This document shows, piece by piece, positions 34,048-42,563 of a stretch of DNA of 64,000 nucleotides (position 1 is the first letter of the stretch; every line of letters starts with the position of its first letter). Under the pieces are notes generated by a model, which worked only from the letters and a program-made list of their open reading frames with translations, was not told the origin of the DNA and did not search any database. The DNA comes from Alcaligenes faecalis. GTDB lineage: Bacteria > Pseudomonadota > Gammaproteobacteria > Burkholderiales > Burkholderiaceae_B. The position numbers and the translations under genes were made by a program. The stretch is taken from the NCBI RefSeq assembly GCF_041521385.1, contig NZ_CP168006.1, positions 3,853,648 to 3,917,647 on the forward strand. Reading direction: 5' to 3'.

Positions 34048-34974
34048 ATGAGTGGCTCCTTTACTTTTATGGTGGTATTGGCGTTTTTGGCCGTGATCGT
34101 GGTGATGGCGGGGGTCAAAGTTGTGCCCCAGGGTCAGCAATGGACAGTTGAGCGATTTGGTCGCTACACCCGCACCTTGACACCAGGCTTGTCCTTGCTG
34201 GTGCCTTTTATGGATCGCGTGGGCCGCAAGCTCAAAATGATGGAGTCTGTGCTGGATGTGCCTTCGCAAAGTGTGATTTCCCGCGACAACGTGGCGGTGA
34301 CAGCGGATGGCGTCGTGTTTTATCGCATTGACAATGCGGCCCAGGCTGCCTATGAGATTGATCACTTGGAACTGGCCATTGTGAACCTGACGACCACGAA
34401 CCTGCGTTCGGTTCTGGGTTCGATGGAACTGGACCATATGCTGTCCAACCGCGAAGTCATTAACGATCGTTTGCTGGCGGCAGTGGATGCGGCCACCACA
34501 CCTTGGGGGGTGAAAGTCACTCGCGTGGAAATCCGTGATTTGAATATGGCGCCTGAGTTGCAGGAAGCCATGAATTTGCAAATGACGGCAGAGCGCCATC
34601 GTCGTGCTGCCGTGACCAAGGCCAGTGGCCAGAAAGAAGCGGAAGTGCTGCAGGCTGAAGGCGAAAAGCAAGCAGCCGTATTGCGTGCTGAAGGTGAAAA
34701 GCAAGCTGCTATCTTGCGTGCTGAAGCGCGTGAACGTGAAGCCGAAGCTGAGGCCCGCGCCACCCGTGAAGTGTCCGAAGCCATCAAGAGTGGTGACGTT
34801 CAGGCCTTGCAGTATTTTGTTGGCTTGAAGTATGTGGAAGCCTTGCGTGAGGTGGGTACAGGCCCGAATAGCAAGTTGGTGCTGATGCCTTTGGAGGCAA
34901 GCGGTATTACTGGTGCAGTGGCGGGTGTGACCGAGCTGCTCAAGACCACCGCTAACAAGGCGGGGCAAGGCTAA
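34048..34974 (+). CDS. SPFH/stomatin-like membrane protein
   Basis: 308-residue protein of the stomatin/prohibitin/flotillin class (QmcA or paraslipin type). It has an N-terminal membrane helix, then GQQWTVERFGRYTRTLTPG, VTADGVVFYRIDNAAQAAYE and the family segment EVINDRLLAAVDAATTPWGV. A long Ala/Glu/Arg coiled coil follows (about 180-245, with two direct copies of a KQAAVLRAEGE-like unit). Such proteins form ring scaffolds at the membrane; NfeD partners are usually adjacent, as here. Confidence 0.93.
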   Translation: MSGSFTFMVVLAFLAVIVVMAGVKVVPQGQQWTVERFGRYTRTLTPGLSLLVPFMDRVGRKLKMMESVLDVPSQSVISRDNVAVTADGVVFYRIDNAAQAAYEIDHLELAIVNLTTTNLRSVLGSMELDHMLSNREVINDRLLAAVDAATTPWGVKVTRVEIRDLNMAPELQEAMNLQMTAERHRRAAVTKASGQKEAEVLQAEGEKQAAVLRAEGEKQAAILRAEAREREAEAEARATREVSEAIKSGDVQALQYFVGLKYVEALREVGTGPNSKLVLMPLEASGITGAVAGVTELLKTTANKAGQG

Positions 34975-34997
34975 GCGAACAGCGGGAGGTGCTGATC

Positions 34998-35450
34998 TTG
35001 TCATTCATTTTCGATTCCTTTTGGTATTGGCTGGTGTCTGGTGTCGTGCTGGTCGCCGCCGAGGTCCTTATTTCCGGCGTCTACCTATTATGGCTGGGCC
35101 TGGGGGCCTTGACGGTGGGCTTGTTTGCCGCCGTCTGGCCGGATGCTCCCTCCTGGTTGCAATGGCTGATTCTGGCCGTTGCCATGCTGGGCTGGGTGGT
35201 GGTCGGTGTGCGCTGGCAGCGGCGCAGTCGGAGCAATCAGCCCGACATTCTGAATACCGGCTTGAGTGCTTATGTTGGTGCTCATGCTCAGGTTAGCGAA
35301 GGTTTTGTAAATGGCCGGGGACGTATTCGGCTGAACGATAGTTATTACAGTGCTACTGCGACCCGGAATCTGGAGCAGGGCGCTGCGGTTGTGGTCTTGG
35401 CAGTAGAAGGTGCTGAAATGCGTGTTCAAGCTGTTGAGCAAGATAAATAG
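34998..35450 (+). CDS. NfeD family membrane protein
   Basis: 150-residue partner of the SPFH protein. It has hydrophobic helices in the first 75 residues (WYWLVSGVVLVAAEVLISGV, YLLWLGLGALTVGLFAAVW), then a C-terminal soluble NfeD/OB-like domain (HAQVSEGFVNGRGRIRLNDS). I choose a TTG start at 34998 because GGGAGG (34984-34989) is 8 bp before it; the GTG at 34989 overlaps that site. The pair is 23 bp apart and surely co-transcribed. Confidence 0.88.
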   Translation: MSFIFDSFWYWLVSGVVLVAAEVLISGVYLLWLGLGALTVGLFAAVWPDAPSWLQWLILAVAMLGWVVVGVRWQRRSRSNQPDILNTGLSAYVGAHAQVSEGFVNGRGRIRLNDSYYSATATRNLEQGAAVVVLAVEGAEMRVQAVEQDK

Positions 35451-35465
35451 CAGGGTGTTAGAACG

Positions 35466-36224
35466 ATGATGAACAATCGCTACGGCAAGCTGGCTTCTTT
35501 GGTGTATCACCTGGATAAGCCGGTAGGACGCTCTTTCGGGGATGTGGAGTACTACCTGGAGCGTCTGCGAGGAACAAGCGGGCCAATTCTGGAACCCGCA
35601 GTAGGCACAGGGCGTATTTTGATTCCCTTGCTGCAAGCGGGGCTGGAGGTCAGCGGCTTCGATCTGTCGCAGGAAATGTTGGATTACTGCCAACGTGAAT
35701 TGGACCTGCGGTCTTTGAACTCACAGATTCAACTGGCCGGTTTTACGGATTTCACAGCAGATCGTCTTTGGGAGGCGATCGTGGTGCCGGCCGGCTCTTT
35801 TCAACTACTGGACTCGTTTGAGCAAGGCATGGCCGCGCTACGCCGTTTTCATGCCAACCTGAAGCCAGGTGGACGGCTGTTGTTGGATCTGGACCCGGTC
35901 GCGGCGATTGTCAATGTGCATCCCGGTATGCGGACCTGGTCGGCCCCTCCGCATGGACTGATTACCCTCAATGCCACCGCTCTGGACAAAGATTACTGCG
36001 CCCAGGTAAGCCGTGAAATGCATCGCTACGAGTTGTGGGAGCATGGTGTCTTGCTGGAAACCCAGCTGGAACAATTCTCGCTGCGCTGGTGGGGTGTTCA
36101 GGAACTGCGCATGGCGCTGGAGCAAGTGGGCTTTGGCGAGATTGTTATCTCCGGCGGGTATCAGTACGGCAAGACACCGCAGGACACTGACGGAATTATT
36201 TCGTTTGAAGCGCGCAAGCTGTAA
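35466..36224 (+). CDS. Class I SAM-dependent methyltransferase
   Basis: 252-residue soluble methyltransferase. The SAM-binding motif is PILEPAVGTGRILIPLLQAG, followed by FDLSQEMLDYCQRELDL, with a GRLLLDLDPVAA-type strand later. The substrate is not readable. It follows the NfeD gene by 15 bp and may be in that operon. Its stop lies directly before a GACGTG-like tandem tract, (GACTGG)5. Confidence 0.85.
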   Translation: MMNNRYGKLASLVYHLDKPVGRSFGDVEYYLERLRGTSGPILEPAVGTGRILIPLLQAGLEVSGFDLSQEMLDYCQRELDLRSLNSQIQLAGFTDFTADRLWEAIVVPAGSFQLLDSFEQGMAALRRFHANLKPGGRLLLDLDPVAAIVNVHPGMRTWSAPPHGLITLNATALDKDYCAQVSREMHRYELWEHGVLLETQLEQFSLRWWGVQELRMALEQVGFGEIVISGGYQYGKTPQDTDGIISFEARKL

Positions 36225-36254
36225 GACTGGGACTGGGACTGGGACTGGGACTGG
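36225..36254. repeat. Hexanucleotide tandem repeat, (GACTGG)5
   Basis: Five perfect GACTGG units immediately after the methyltransferase stop (TAA at 36222-36224). Confidence 0.95.
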
Positions 36255-36342
36255 TGCCAGTAATCGTATTAGTGTGGTGGCCAAGGTGGAAACCGTACGC
36301 GATATGAGCAATGGCATAGGTTCATGCGTGGATACTGGTACG

Positions 36343-36400
<58 letters not shown>

Positions 36401-36441
36401 TTGCAGGATTGCAAGCTGTTGGACTTGGATCCGGACGACGG

Positions 36442-36840
36442 ATGCTTTCAGCCCTATCTGCTTTTATATTGGTTCTACAACCTGTATTCAGCCCCGCCGC
36501 ACAAGGGCAAAGCCTGATACAGGATGAACAAGGCTGGGTTTATGTAAATGAAAGGGGCGAAGCAGTTCTGCGCCCCTTTATTTACGACAACGGCCCCGAT
36601 TATTTTGAAGAGGGTCTGGCTCGTTTCGTCGCCAAAGGGAAGATGGGCTTTCACGATCAATCACTGAAAATCTGGATTCCGGCCCGTTACGATTTTGCCT
36701 TTCCTTTTGTGGAGGGCAAAGCCAAGGTTGGTATGAATTGCAAGCTCATTTCACACGGCGAACACCGTTCAGTTCACTGCCAGCACTGGGGAAATATTTC
36801 CAATCCTTTGACAGCACCAAAAGATCAGCCCGAAAACTAG
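36442..36840 (+). CDS. Secreted WG-repeat protein
   Basis: 132-residue exported protein from the ATG at 36442, where a Sec signal peptide starts (ALSAFILVLQPVFSPAAQG). The body has WG/beta-type repeats: DEQGWVYVNERGEAVLRPFI, then FEEGLARFVAKGKMGFHDQ and FPFVEGKAKVGMNC. Such repeats form beta-propeller-like surfaces of unknown role. An in-frame ATG at 36304 would add a Thr-Ala repeat from the GCAACA tract before the signal; this has no ribosome site and is less likely. The tract may instead affect expression as a leader. Confidence 0.7.
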   Translation: MLSALSAFILVLQPVFSPAAQGQSLIQDEQGWVYVNERGEAVLRPFIYDNGPDYFEEGLARFVAKGKMGFHDQSLKIWIPARYDFAFPFVEGKAKVGMNCKLISHGEHRSVHCQHWGNISNPLTAPKDQPEN

Positions 36841-36885
36841 TCCGTGCACAGTACACTGCAGTACAGAACTTATCCGGAGAACACG

Positions 36886-37125
36886 ATGAAGAAATGGGGA
36901 ATCCTGGGACTGGTTGGCGTCTTGTCTGCTTGCGCCAATCAAGCCTCGACACAACCACCCGTGGGTATTGCCAATCCGGCCTCGGCTTATTGCCTGGAGA
37001 AGGGCGGGCGTTTGGATATCGTCAACACACCAACAGGGCAAGTGGGCATGTGTACCTTGCCGGATGGCACGGTGATTGAAGAGTGGGAGCTGATGCGCCG
37101 TGACCACCCTTCGGCAAAGTCCTGA
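36886..37125 (+). CDS. DUF333 lipoprotein (first copy)
   Basis: 79-residue small lipoprotein. The signal peptide ends in GVLSACANQ (Cys in LSAC); the DUF333 body has ASAYCLEKGGRLDIV, GMCTLPDGTVIEEWEL and the paired cysteines. The function of this family is unknown. Start: ATG 36886 after CGGAGAAC. A paralogue lies at 39465-39710. A terminator (37137-37161) follows. Confidence 0.8.
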   Translation: MKKWGILGLVGVLSACANQASTQPPVGIANPASAYCLEKGGRLDIVNTPTGQVGMCTLPDGTVIEEWELMRRDHPSAKS

Positions 37126-37136
37126 TGTCAGATCAT

Positions 37137-37161
37137 AAAAGCCAGCTATTTGCTGGCTTTT
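37137..37161 (+). terminator. Intrinsic terminator after the DUF333 gene
   Basis: AAAAGCCAGC (37137-37146), loop TATTT, GCTGGCTTTT (37152-37161); also usable by the converging gene at 37165-37458. Confidence 0.85.
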
Positions 37162-37164
37162 ATA

Positions 37165-37458
37165 TTAGCGTTCGATACGGACCTCAAAGTAGGCTTCGGA
37201 CTCGCCCAGATCACGAAAGCCATCGCTCATGGCGCGCGTGGCGGCGGCAATCCATTTCTTGGCCAGGGCAATGTCTTCCCCGGACAATTCCGTCTCTGCC
37301 GTTTCTTCGGCCAGTTGCCACGCTCGATAGGCCTGGACCACGGCCTCCGGGCCTTGCATGACTTTTTCTAAGCTGCGGCGAAAACGCTCCTCAGCCTCGC
37401 GGCGGCCGCGTTCGGTGATATCGGAAGGAGCGTCGTGCAAAGTGATGGTATAGGACAT
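37165..37458 (-). CDS. Hypothetical protein, 97 residues
   Basis: Soluble acidic protein of unknown function. Reading: SYTITLHDAPSDITERGRRE, a long helix (EERFRRSLEKVMQGPEAVVQ), then WQLAEETAETELSGEDIALA. No family recognised. I use the ATG at 37458, which precedes the compact domain; an upstream extension to 37641 overlaps another gene and shows no conserved pattern. Single-gene unit between a terminator and the divergent PfkB-type kinase gene. Confidence 0.55.
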   Translation of the reverse strand: MSYTITLHDAPSDITERGRREAEERFRRSLEKVMQGPEAVVQAYRAWQLAEETAETELSGEDIALAKKWIAAATRAMSDGFRDLGESEAYFEVRIER

Positions 37459-37716
37459 GATGCTTCTTTTTGCTGTATGGATAAACAGTAATTTAGCATG
37501 TCTTTTTATCTTGAGCCAGATTTTTGTGATGTCTGTGGCATCAACTATGAGTCGGCTTTTTTTTGCACCCCCAAACAGGCTGAAAAGATGCGTGCGCTTG
37601 TTCGGCTTTGCACAGCTCGCCCAGCCCTGATTTTCCACCATAGACGATCTACCCGAGCCCGTAGGTATACTGCTTCAAACAGATTTACGCTTTCTTTTTC
37701 ATGGCCGAGGTTCAGG

Positions 37717-38655
37717 GTGCAGCTTGTCGTAATTGGCAGTATTACCGTTGATATTGTGGTCTCAGGCATGCCAGCCGAGCTGGCGCGTGGCGACAAGCAG
37801 GAAGTGGGTTCGATCGATTTGTACCCCGGAGGTGGTGCGCTGAATGCGACAGCCAGCTTTATGGGGCAAGGCGAGTCGGTTCGGCTGCTGGGGGCGCTGG
37901 GTCGAGACGGCCTGGGGGCGCGTTTGCGCTCACAGATCAAGCAGTTGGGAATAGATGTCAGCAGTATGCAGATCTGTCCTGATCAGCTCACCGGTAAAGC
38001 CATTGTCCTGGTCGAGCCGTCCGGCAGTGCTTCGGTGCTGGCACGACGTGGGGCAAATGCCTGCCTGCGTGTCCAGGCTCAAGACTTGCAAGCAGACCTG
38101 ATTTATGTGGCTCCCTTGGCCTTGCAGCCTATGGAAAGTGTGGCGCAGGCCTTGGCGGAAAGAAGGGATACCTCAGCTTGCTTGGTGGTCAATCCCAGTG
38201 TGGCGTGTTTGCAGCATCAAGGCCAGGGGTTCAAACAGGTCTACGCACGCGCAGATGTGCTGGGTTTGAATGCGGTGGAGGCGCAAATGCTGGCAGGCGT
38301 TCAGGACGCTGATATTCAACTGGAATTATCCATTCAGGAAGCGTACGAGCTGGCTCGACATGTGCAACATCATTCCCGGCAAGCTGTGTTGATTACCTTG
38401 GGTGTGCAGGGGGCGGTGCTGGCTTTCAATGGACAGCAGTATGTGCAGCCTGCGAGCAAAGTCATGGTGCGTTCAACAGTTGGGGCCGGGGATGCGTTCC
38501 TGTCCAGCTTTGCCTTGGCCTGGAAACGGGGCCTGAAACCGTCAGAGGCCCTGGATTTGGCCAACCAGGCAGCGGCAGCACGGTTGGGACAGTGGGCGGC
38601 CAATACGTTTCCGCCTCTGTTCGGGCAAAGCGCGGAGGATATTCTGGCTTTGTGA
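37717..38655 (+). CDS. PfkB family carbohydrate/nucleoside kinase
   Basis: 312-residue sugar kinase of the ribokinase/PfkB family. Both signatures are present: GGGALNATASFMGQGESVRL in the first part, and the catalytic loop VRSTVGAGDAFLSSFALAW with the Asp base near residue 268. The N-terminal strand is LVVIGSITVDIVVSG. The substrate (ribose, another sugar or a nucleoside) is not clear and no catabolic partner lies nearby. Start: GTG at 37717, because GAGG precedes it and the family begins here; a longer reading to 37498 shows nothing conserved. Confidence 0.85.
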   Translation: MQLVVIGSITVDIVVSGMPAELARGDKQEVGSIDLYPGGGALNATASFMGQGESVRLLGALGRDGLGARLRSQIKQLGIDVSSMQICPDQLTGKAIVLVEPSGSASVLARRGANACLRVQAQDLQADLIYVAPLALQPMESVAQALAERRDTSACLVVNPSVACLQHQGQGFKQVYARADVLGLNAVEAQMLAGVQDADIQLELSIQEAYELARHVQHHSRQAVLITLGVQGAVLAFNGQQYVQPASKVMVRSTVGAGDAFLSSFALAWKRGLKPSEALDLANQAAAARLGQWAANTFPPLFGQSAEDILAL

Positions 38656-38699
38656 TTACCCAACAAACAACAGAGTAGAACAATCGCAAGGGAGAGGGG

Positions 38700-38867
38700 A
38701 TGGCTGCTGCTGTCATTATTGTGGGCGTATATCTGCTGGTGATGGTGTTATTGGGCATCACACTCTGTCATACCCGTCCCCAGACATGGAAACGGGATAC
38801 GGCTTTATTAATGATTACGCCCTTGGCTGTCCCTGTGGTTTATGTGATTTTTACCGTTCTTAAGTGA
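38700..38867 (+). CDS. Small membrane protein, 55 residues
   Basis: Two hydrophobic stretches (VIIVGVYLLVMVLLGITL and LLMITPLAVPVVYVIFTV) flank a short basic loop (RPQTWKR), so a two-helix inner-membrane protein is likely. A strong GGGAGAGGGG precedes the ATG. It is too short to recognise a family, but the coding pattern is convincing. It lies 44 bp after the PfkB-type gene. Confidence 0.6.
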   Translation: MAAAVIIVGVYLLVMVLLGITLCHTRPQTWKRDTALLMITPLAVPVVYVIFTVLK

Positions 38868-39081
38868 TAGGGCACAGATGCAAAGCGTCTTTGTGTGGCC
38901 TGTTGTTGCGCGTTGTGAGCCTTTGCTGTTTTTTTTGCCGCAGAAGTAAGTTTGTGTAGCTCGGTTCTCGTCTTTGTGTCTGCGCTGTGTCTGTTCTTGA
39001 CAATCGTTGACTTCGTGTTCTGAAGGTGGGCAGTTACCATGGTTTCAAGCTTGTTTTAGTTGACACCTCAGGATACGCATC

Positions 39082-39189
39082 ATGATTACTGCCTCGAATC
39101 TGATCGATTATGTACCAGTGGTATTAATGCTGGCTGGTTGCGGGATTCTGGGCTTCATTCTGCTGTCTTTCTGGCTGCATCGCTCGTGA
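39082..39189 (+). CDS. Possible membrane mini-protein, 35 residues
   Basis: Predicted single helix (VPVVLMLAGCGILGFILLSF) with a short polar start (MITASNLIDY) and a basic end (HRS). AGGA lies 8 bp before the ATG. The size and composition suit a small membrane protein, but support is only from the frame and ribosome site. Confidence 0.45.
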   Translation: MITASNLIDYVPVVLMLAGCGILGFILLSFWLHRS

Positions 39190-39464
39190 GTCACATCCGG
39201 CACGGTCTTGTTTTGTAATAAATCCCGGCTACTTACGCGTGATTTCAACGTCTTCTTTTACTTGATGTGTTGCTTTTGCTGCACGCCTGCCATTGCTCAC
39301 TTTTCCCATCAAACAAGTGTAGTAAGCTATTTCCACGATCTGTGTTGCGCCCAGCGCCCGAAGGCTTTTTTAAGCTTGCGTTAACAGCAGACGCTGCTTG
39401 GTCAGCCATCGTGTCAAATGACAGGCCAGGCATCAGTAAACGTCAGGTCAAGGAGAAGGAAATC

Positions 39465-39710
39465 ATGTTTTTCCGCTTAGTTTCTGCCTGGGCAGGCTCT
39501 TTGATGTTATCGGCATGCGCCAGCTCTACCCAAACGGCTACCAAACCTGTGGCTCAAGCTAATTTGGCTTCTACATTTTGTCAGAGCATGGGCGGACAAA
39601 CCATTGTTCACAAAAGTGAGCGTGGTGCGTATGGGACCTGCTTGATGAAAGATGGCTCGGAGTCTGAAGAGTGGGCCTTTTACCGTAGCTGGTATCCCCG
39701 TATGGACTGA
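39465..39710 (+). CDS. DUF333 lipoprotein (second copy)
   Basis: 81-residue small lipoprotein. The signal peptide ends in LMLSACASS (Cys in LSAC), and the DUF333 body runs ASTFCQSMGGQTIVHKSERG and CLMKDGSESEEWAFY. It is a paralogue of the gene at 36886-37125, with the same cysteine spacing but much of the rest changed. AAGGAGAAGGA precedes the ATG. Function unknown. Confidence 0.8.
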   Translation: MFFRLVSAWAGSLMLSACASSTQTATKPVAQANLASTFCQSMGGQTIVHKSERGAYGTCLMKDGSESEEWAFYRSWYPRMD

Positions 39711-39812
39711 ATTCTTTGCCAAATGTGGTTTTTGTGGCGATACAGCACCGCGATCGTAGGCGAAGGTGATAAACTTATCCAATCAAATGTGTTATTTGGG
39801 AAGTAGAATCTT

Positions 39813-39848
39813 ATGAACTCAACGCGAACTACCCGTCGGCAAAACTAG
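39813..39848 (+). CDS. Threonine-rich leader peptide of thrS (putative)
   Basis: Eleven codons, MNSTRTTRRQN, then TAG, with three Thr codons (4, 6 and 7: ACG, ACT, ACC) in a peptide just before threonyl-tRNA synthetase. A weak GGGAAG site lies 9 bp upstream. A ribosome stalled at the Thr codons would leave free the segment GCCGCG (39854-39859), which can pair with the first arm of the terminator; a ribosome at the stop would cover it. This is the standard attenuation layout. It is an inference from sequence; no -10/-35 pair is clear upstream. Confidence 0.5.
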   Translation: MNSTRTTRRQN

Positions 39849-39899
39849 CCGTGGCCGCGTAGCGTTTCGTTTGCTTTCCAAGAACGTTCAATTCAAAAG

Positions 39900-39926
39900 C
39901 GCGGCTTTTTCAAAGCCGCGTTTTTT
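39900..39926 (+). terminator. Attenuator hairpin before thrS
   Basis: CGCGGCTTT (39900-39908), loop TTC, AAAGCCGCG (39912-39920), then TTTTTT, ending 16 bp before the thrS ATG. GCCGCG at 39854-39859 is a copy of the 3' arm and can compete for the 5' arm (CGCGGC) as an antiterminator. Confidence 0.8.
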
Positions 39927-39941
39927 ATTTCAGGAAGTGTT

Positions 39942-41864
39942 ATGGTCCGAATCACACTGCCCGATGGCTCCCAGCGAGAGTTTCAGGGCCCGGTTTCCGT
40001 CAGCGAAGTGGCGAACTCGATTGGTACTGGCCTGGGCCGCGCCGCCCTGGCAGGCCGTGTCGGCACGCCCGGTACCGAGTCGCGTCTGGTGGACACCTCG
40101 TATGTGATCGACCAGGACAGCCATTTGGCCATCATCACCGCCAAAGACGCCGACGGTCTGGATTTGATTCGTCACTCTACCGCCCACTTGCTGGCTTATG
40201 CGGTCAAAAGCCTGTTCCCGGATGCCCAGGTCACCATTGGCCCGGTCATCGACAACGGCTTTTACTACGACTTTTCCTACAAGCGCGCCTTTACGCCTGA
40301 GGATCTGGAAGCCATTGAAAAGAAAATGGCCGAGCTGGCCAAGAAGGACGAAGTGGTGACTCGTGAAGAGTGGCTGCGCGACGACGCTGTCGAGTTCTTC
40401 AAGAGCATCGGCGAGGATTACAAGGCAGAGATCATTGCCTCCATTCCGTCCAACGAGCCGATCAGCCTGTACCGCGAAGGCGATTTCATCGACTTGTGCC
40501 GTGGCCCTCACGTGCCCTCCACTGGCAAGCTGAAAGTATTCAAGCTGATGAAAGTAGCCGGGGCTTACTGGCGTGGCGACAGCAATAACGAAATGCTGCA
40601 ACGTATTTACGGGACTGCCTGGGCGACCAAGGAAGATCAGCAAGCCTACCTGACCATGCTGGAAGAGGCCGAGCGCCGTGACCATCGCAAATTGGGTCGT
40701 GAGCTGGATCTGTTCCATTTCCAGGAAGAGGCCCCCGGTCTGATTTTCTGGCACCCCAAAGGTTGGGTGATCTGGCAACAGGTCGAGCAATATATTCGCC
40801 GCGTCTATCAGGACAATGGTTACCAGGAGGTGAAAGCACCTCAAATTCTGGATTTGTCGCTGTGGAAGAAAACGGGCCACTGGGACAACTACGCTGAAAA
40901 CATGTTCACGACCGAGTCGGAGAACCGTGTTTACGGCTTGAAGCCCATGAATTGTCCTGGCCACGTGCAAATCTTCAATTCCGGTCTGCATTCCTACCGT
41001 GAACTGCCTATCCGCTACGGCGAGTTCGGTCAGTGCCATCGCAATGAACCCTCGGGTGCCTTGCACGGTATGATGCGCGTACGCGGCTTTACCCAAGACG
41101 ACGGCCACATTTTCTGTACCGAAGACCAATTGCAAGACGAATGCGCCGCCTTTACTGCGCAGTTGCAAGCTGTCTACGCGGACTTTGGCTTTACCGAAAT
41201 CCTGTATAAAGTGGCTACTCGTCCTGAAAAGCGTATTGGCGACGATGCGGTTTGGGACAAAGCGGAACAGGCTCTGATCGAAAGCTTGCGCCGTACCGGC
41301 TGCGAGTTCGAGATATCGGAAGGCGAGGGCGCTTTCTACGGTCCGAAGATTGAATACACATTGAAAGACGCTATTGGTCGTCATTGGCAGTGCGGCACCA
41401 TCCAGGTGGACTTCTCCATGCCAGCCCGTTTGGGTGCCGAGTATGTGGATGCCCAGGATCAGCGTCGTGTGCCTGTCATGTTGCACCGTGCTATTTTAGG
41501 TTCTTTCGAGCGTTTTATCGGCATGCTGATTGAAAACCACGCCGGTGCTTTGCCTGCCTGGTTGGCCCCCGAGCATGTGGTGGTATGCTGCATTTCTGAA
41601 AGTTCAGCGGATTACGCCCAGTCCGTAGCACAAAGTTTGAAGAAAATGGGGTTCCGTGCCTCCTCTGATTTGCGTGGTGAAAAAATCACTCGTAAAATTC
41701 GTGAGCACAGCATGCAAAAAGTGCCCTATATTCTGGTCGTGGGTGAAAAAGAGCGTGAAAACGGCGCTGTTGCCGTACGTGCGCGTGGCGGTGTGGACTT
41801 GGGCGTCATGCCAATAGCCGATTTTTCAGCACGATTGAAGCAAGAGATCGATAGCCGTCAGTAA
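39942..41864 (+). CDS. thrS: Threonyl-tRNA synthetase
   Basis: 640-residue class II synthetase, normal for bacteria. Domains in order: TGS ([20 protein letters not shown]), the HxxxH editing domain ([16 protein letters not shown]), the class II core with motif 2 near [13 protein letters not shown] and zinc ligands such as Cys in MNCPGHV, then an anticodon-binding domain (C-terminal, [19 protein letters not shown]). It leads thrS-infC, and the leader and attenuator upstream may couple it to charged tRNA-Thr supply. Confidence 0.97.
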   Translation: MVRITLPDGSQREFQGPVSVSEVANSIGTGLGRAALAGRVGTPGTESRLVDTSYVIDQDSHLAIITAKDADGLDLIRHSTAHLLAYAVKSLFPDAQVTIGPVIDNGFYYDFSYKRAFTPEDLEAIEKKMAELAKKDEVVTREEWLRDDAVEFFKSIGEDYKAEIIASIPSNEPISLYREGDFIDLCRGPHVPSTGKLKVFKLMKVAGAYWRGDSNNEMLQRIYGTAWATKEDQQAYLTMLEEAERRDHRKLGRELDLFHFQEEAPGLIFWHPKGWVIWQQVEQYIRRVYQDNGYQEVKAPQILDLSLWKKTGHWDNYAENMFTTESENRVYGLKPMNCPGHVQIFNSGLHSYRELPIRYGEFGQCHRNEPSGALHGMMRVRGFTQDDGHIFCTEDQLQDECAAFTAQLQAVYADFGFTEILYKVATRPEKRIGDDAVWDKAEQALIESLRRTGCEFEISEGEGAFYGPKIEYTLKDAIGRHWQCGTIQVDFSMPARLGAEYVDAQDQRRVPVMLHRAILGSFERFIGMLIENHAGALPAWLAPEHVVVCCISESSADYAQSVAQSLKKMGFRASSDLRGEKITRKIREHSMQKVPYILVVGEKERENGAVAVRARGGVDLGVMPIADFSARLKQEIDSRQ

Positions 41865-41910
41865 AACAGAAACGCTATCGTTTTTATCGACATTTTTAGG
41901 AGTTTTCGAC

Positions 41911-42435
41911 ATCGCAACCGAGAAAAAACATCGCATCAATGGTGAAATTCGTATTCCAGAGGTGCGACTCATTGGAGTCGAGGGTGAGCAGCTAGGTATC
42001 GTCAAGGTGCCTGAAGCCTTGGCAATGGCAGAACAACATGATGTGGATTTGGTGGAAATTGCCCCTACGGCTGCACCACCCGTTTGTCGTTTGATGGATT
42101 ACGGCAAATTCCGTTATCAGGAACAGAAGCGCCAACAAGAAGCCAAGGCCAAGCAGAAAGTCGTTCAGATCAAGGAAGTCAAGTTCCGTCCCGGTACGGA
42201 CGAAGGAGACTACCAGGTCAAGCTGCGCAATGTGAAGCGTTTCATTGATGATGGCGATAAAGTCAAAGTGACTTTGCGTTTCCGTGGTCGTGAGATGGCT
42301 CACCAGGAATTGGGGATGCGCGTACTGGAACGGGTCCGCGACGAAGTCAGCGAAATCTGTCAGGTTGAAGCCATGCCCAAGCTGGAAGGCCGTCAAATGG
42401 TCATGGTCTTGGCACCTCGCAAGAAAACGTCCTGA
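41911..42435 (+). CDS. infC: Translation initiation factor IF-3 (non-canonical ATC start)
   Basis: 174-residue IF-3, which keeps 30S subunits free and checks start-codon fidelity. The N-terminal domain ([20 protein letters not shown]) and C-terminal domain ([19 protein letters not shown]) are complete. The only reading that includes the conserved start [15 protein letters not shown] begins with ATC at 41911, with TAGGAG 8 bp upstream. A rare start codon is a known feature of infC and is the basis of its self-regulation in E. coli (AUU). A GTG at 41962 would cut off the first 17 residues. Confidence 0.96.
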   Translation: MATEKKHRINGEIRIPEVRLIGVEGEQLGIVKVPEALAMAEQHDVDLVEIAPTAAPPVCRLMDYGKFRYQEQKRQQEAKAKQKVVQIKEVKFRPGTDEGDYQVKLRNVKRFIDDGDKVKVTLRFRGREMAHQELGMRVLERVRDEVSEICQVEAMPKLEGRQMVMVLAPRKKTS

Positions 42436-42518
42436 TACTTTTGCCTAATACGGCCTGGATCTGCCCAGGGGTATTTTGCGCCGGTCAACTCTCTCCCAAG
42501 TAGCGGGTCGATCGCAAT

Positions 42519-42550
42519 CGCCTTTGCAGCTCGTCTGCAAAGGCGTTTTT
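42519..42550 (+). terminator. Terminator after infC
   Basis: CGCCTTTGCAG (42519-42529), loop CTCGT, CTGCAAAGGCG (42535-42545), then TTTTT. It closes the thrS-infC unit, where rpmI normally follows directly. Confidence 0.9.
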
Positions 42551-42563
42551 CTCTAGGTGTGAT

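Noticed and set aside
37498..37716. Longer N terminus for the PfkB-type kinase
   Set aside because: The extra 73 residues are not conserved in the family and no ribosome site precedes them; GTG 37717 has one.
39930..41486. 518-codon minus-strand frame opposite thrS
   Set aside because: Shadow of thrS; no domain or ribosome site.
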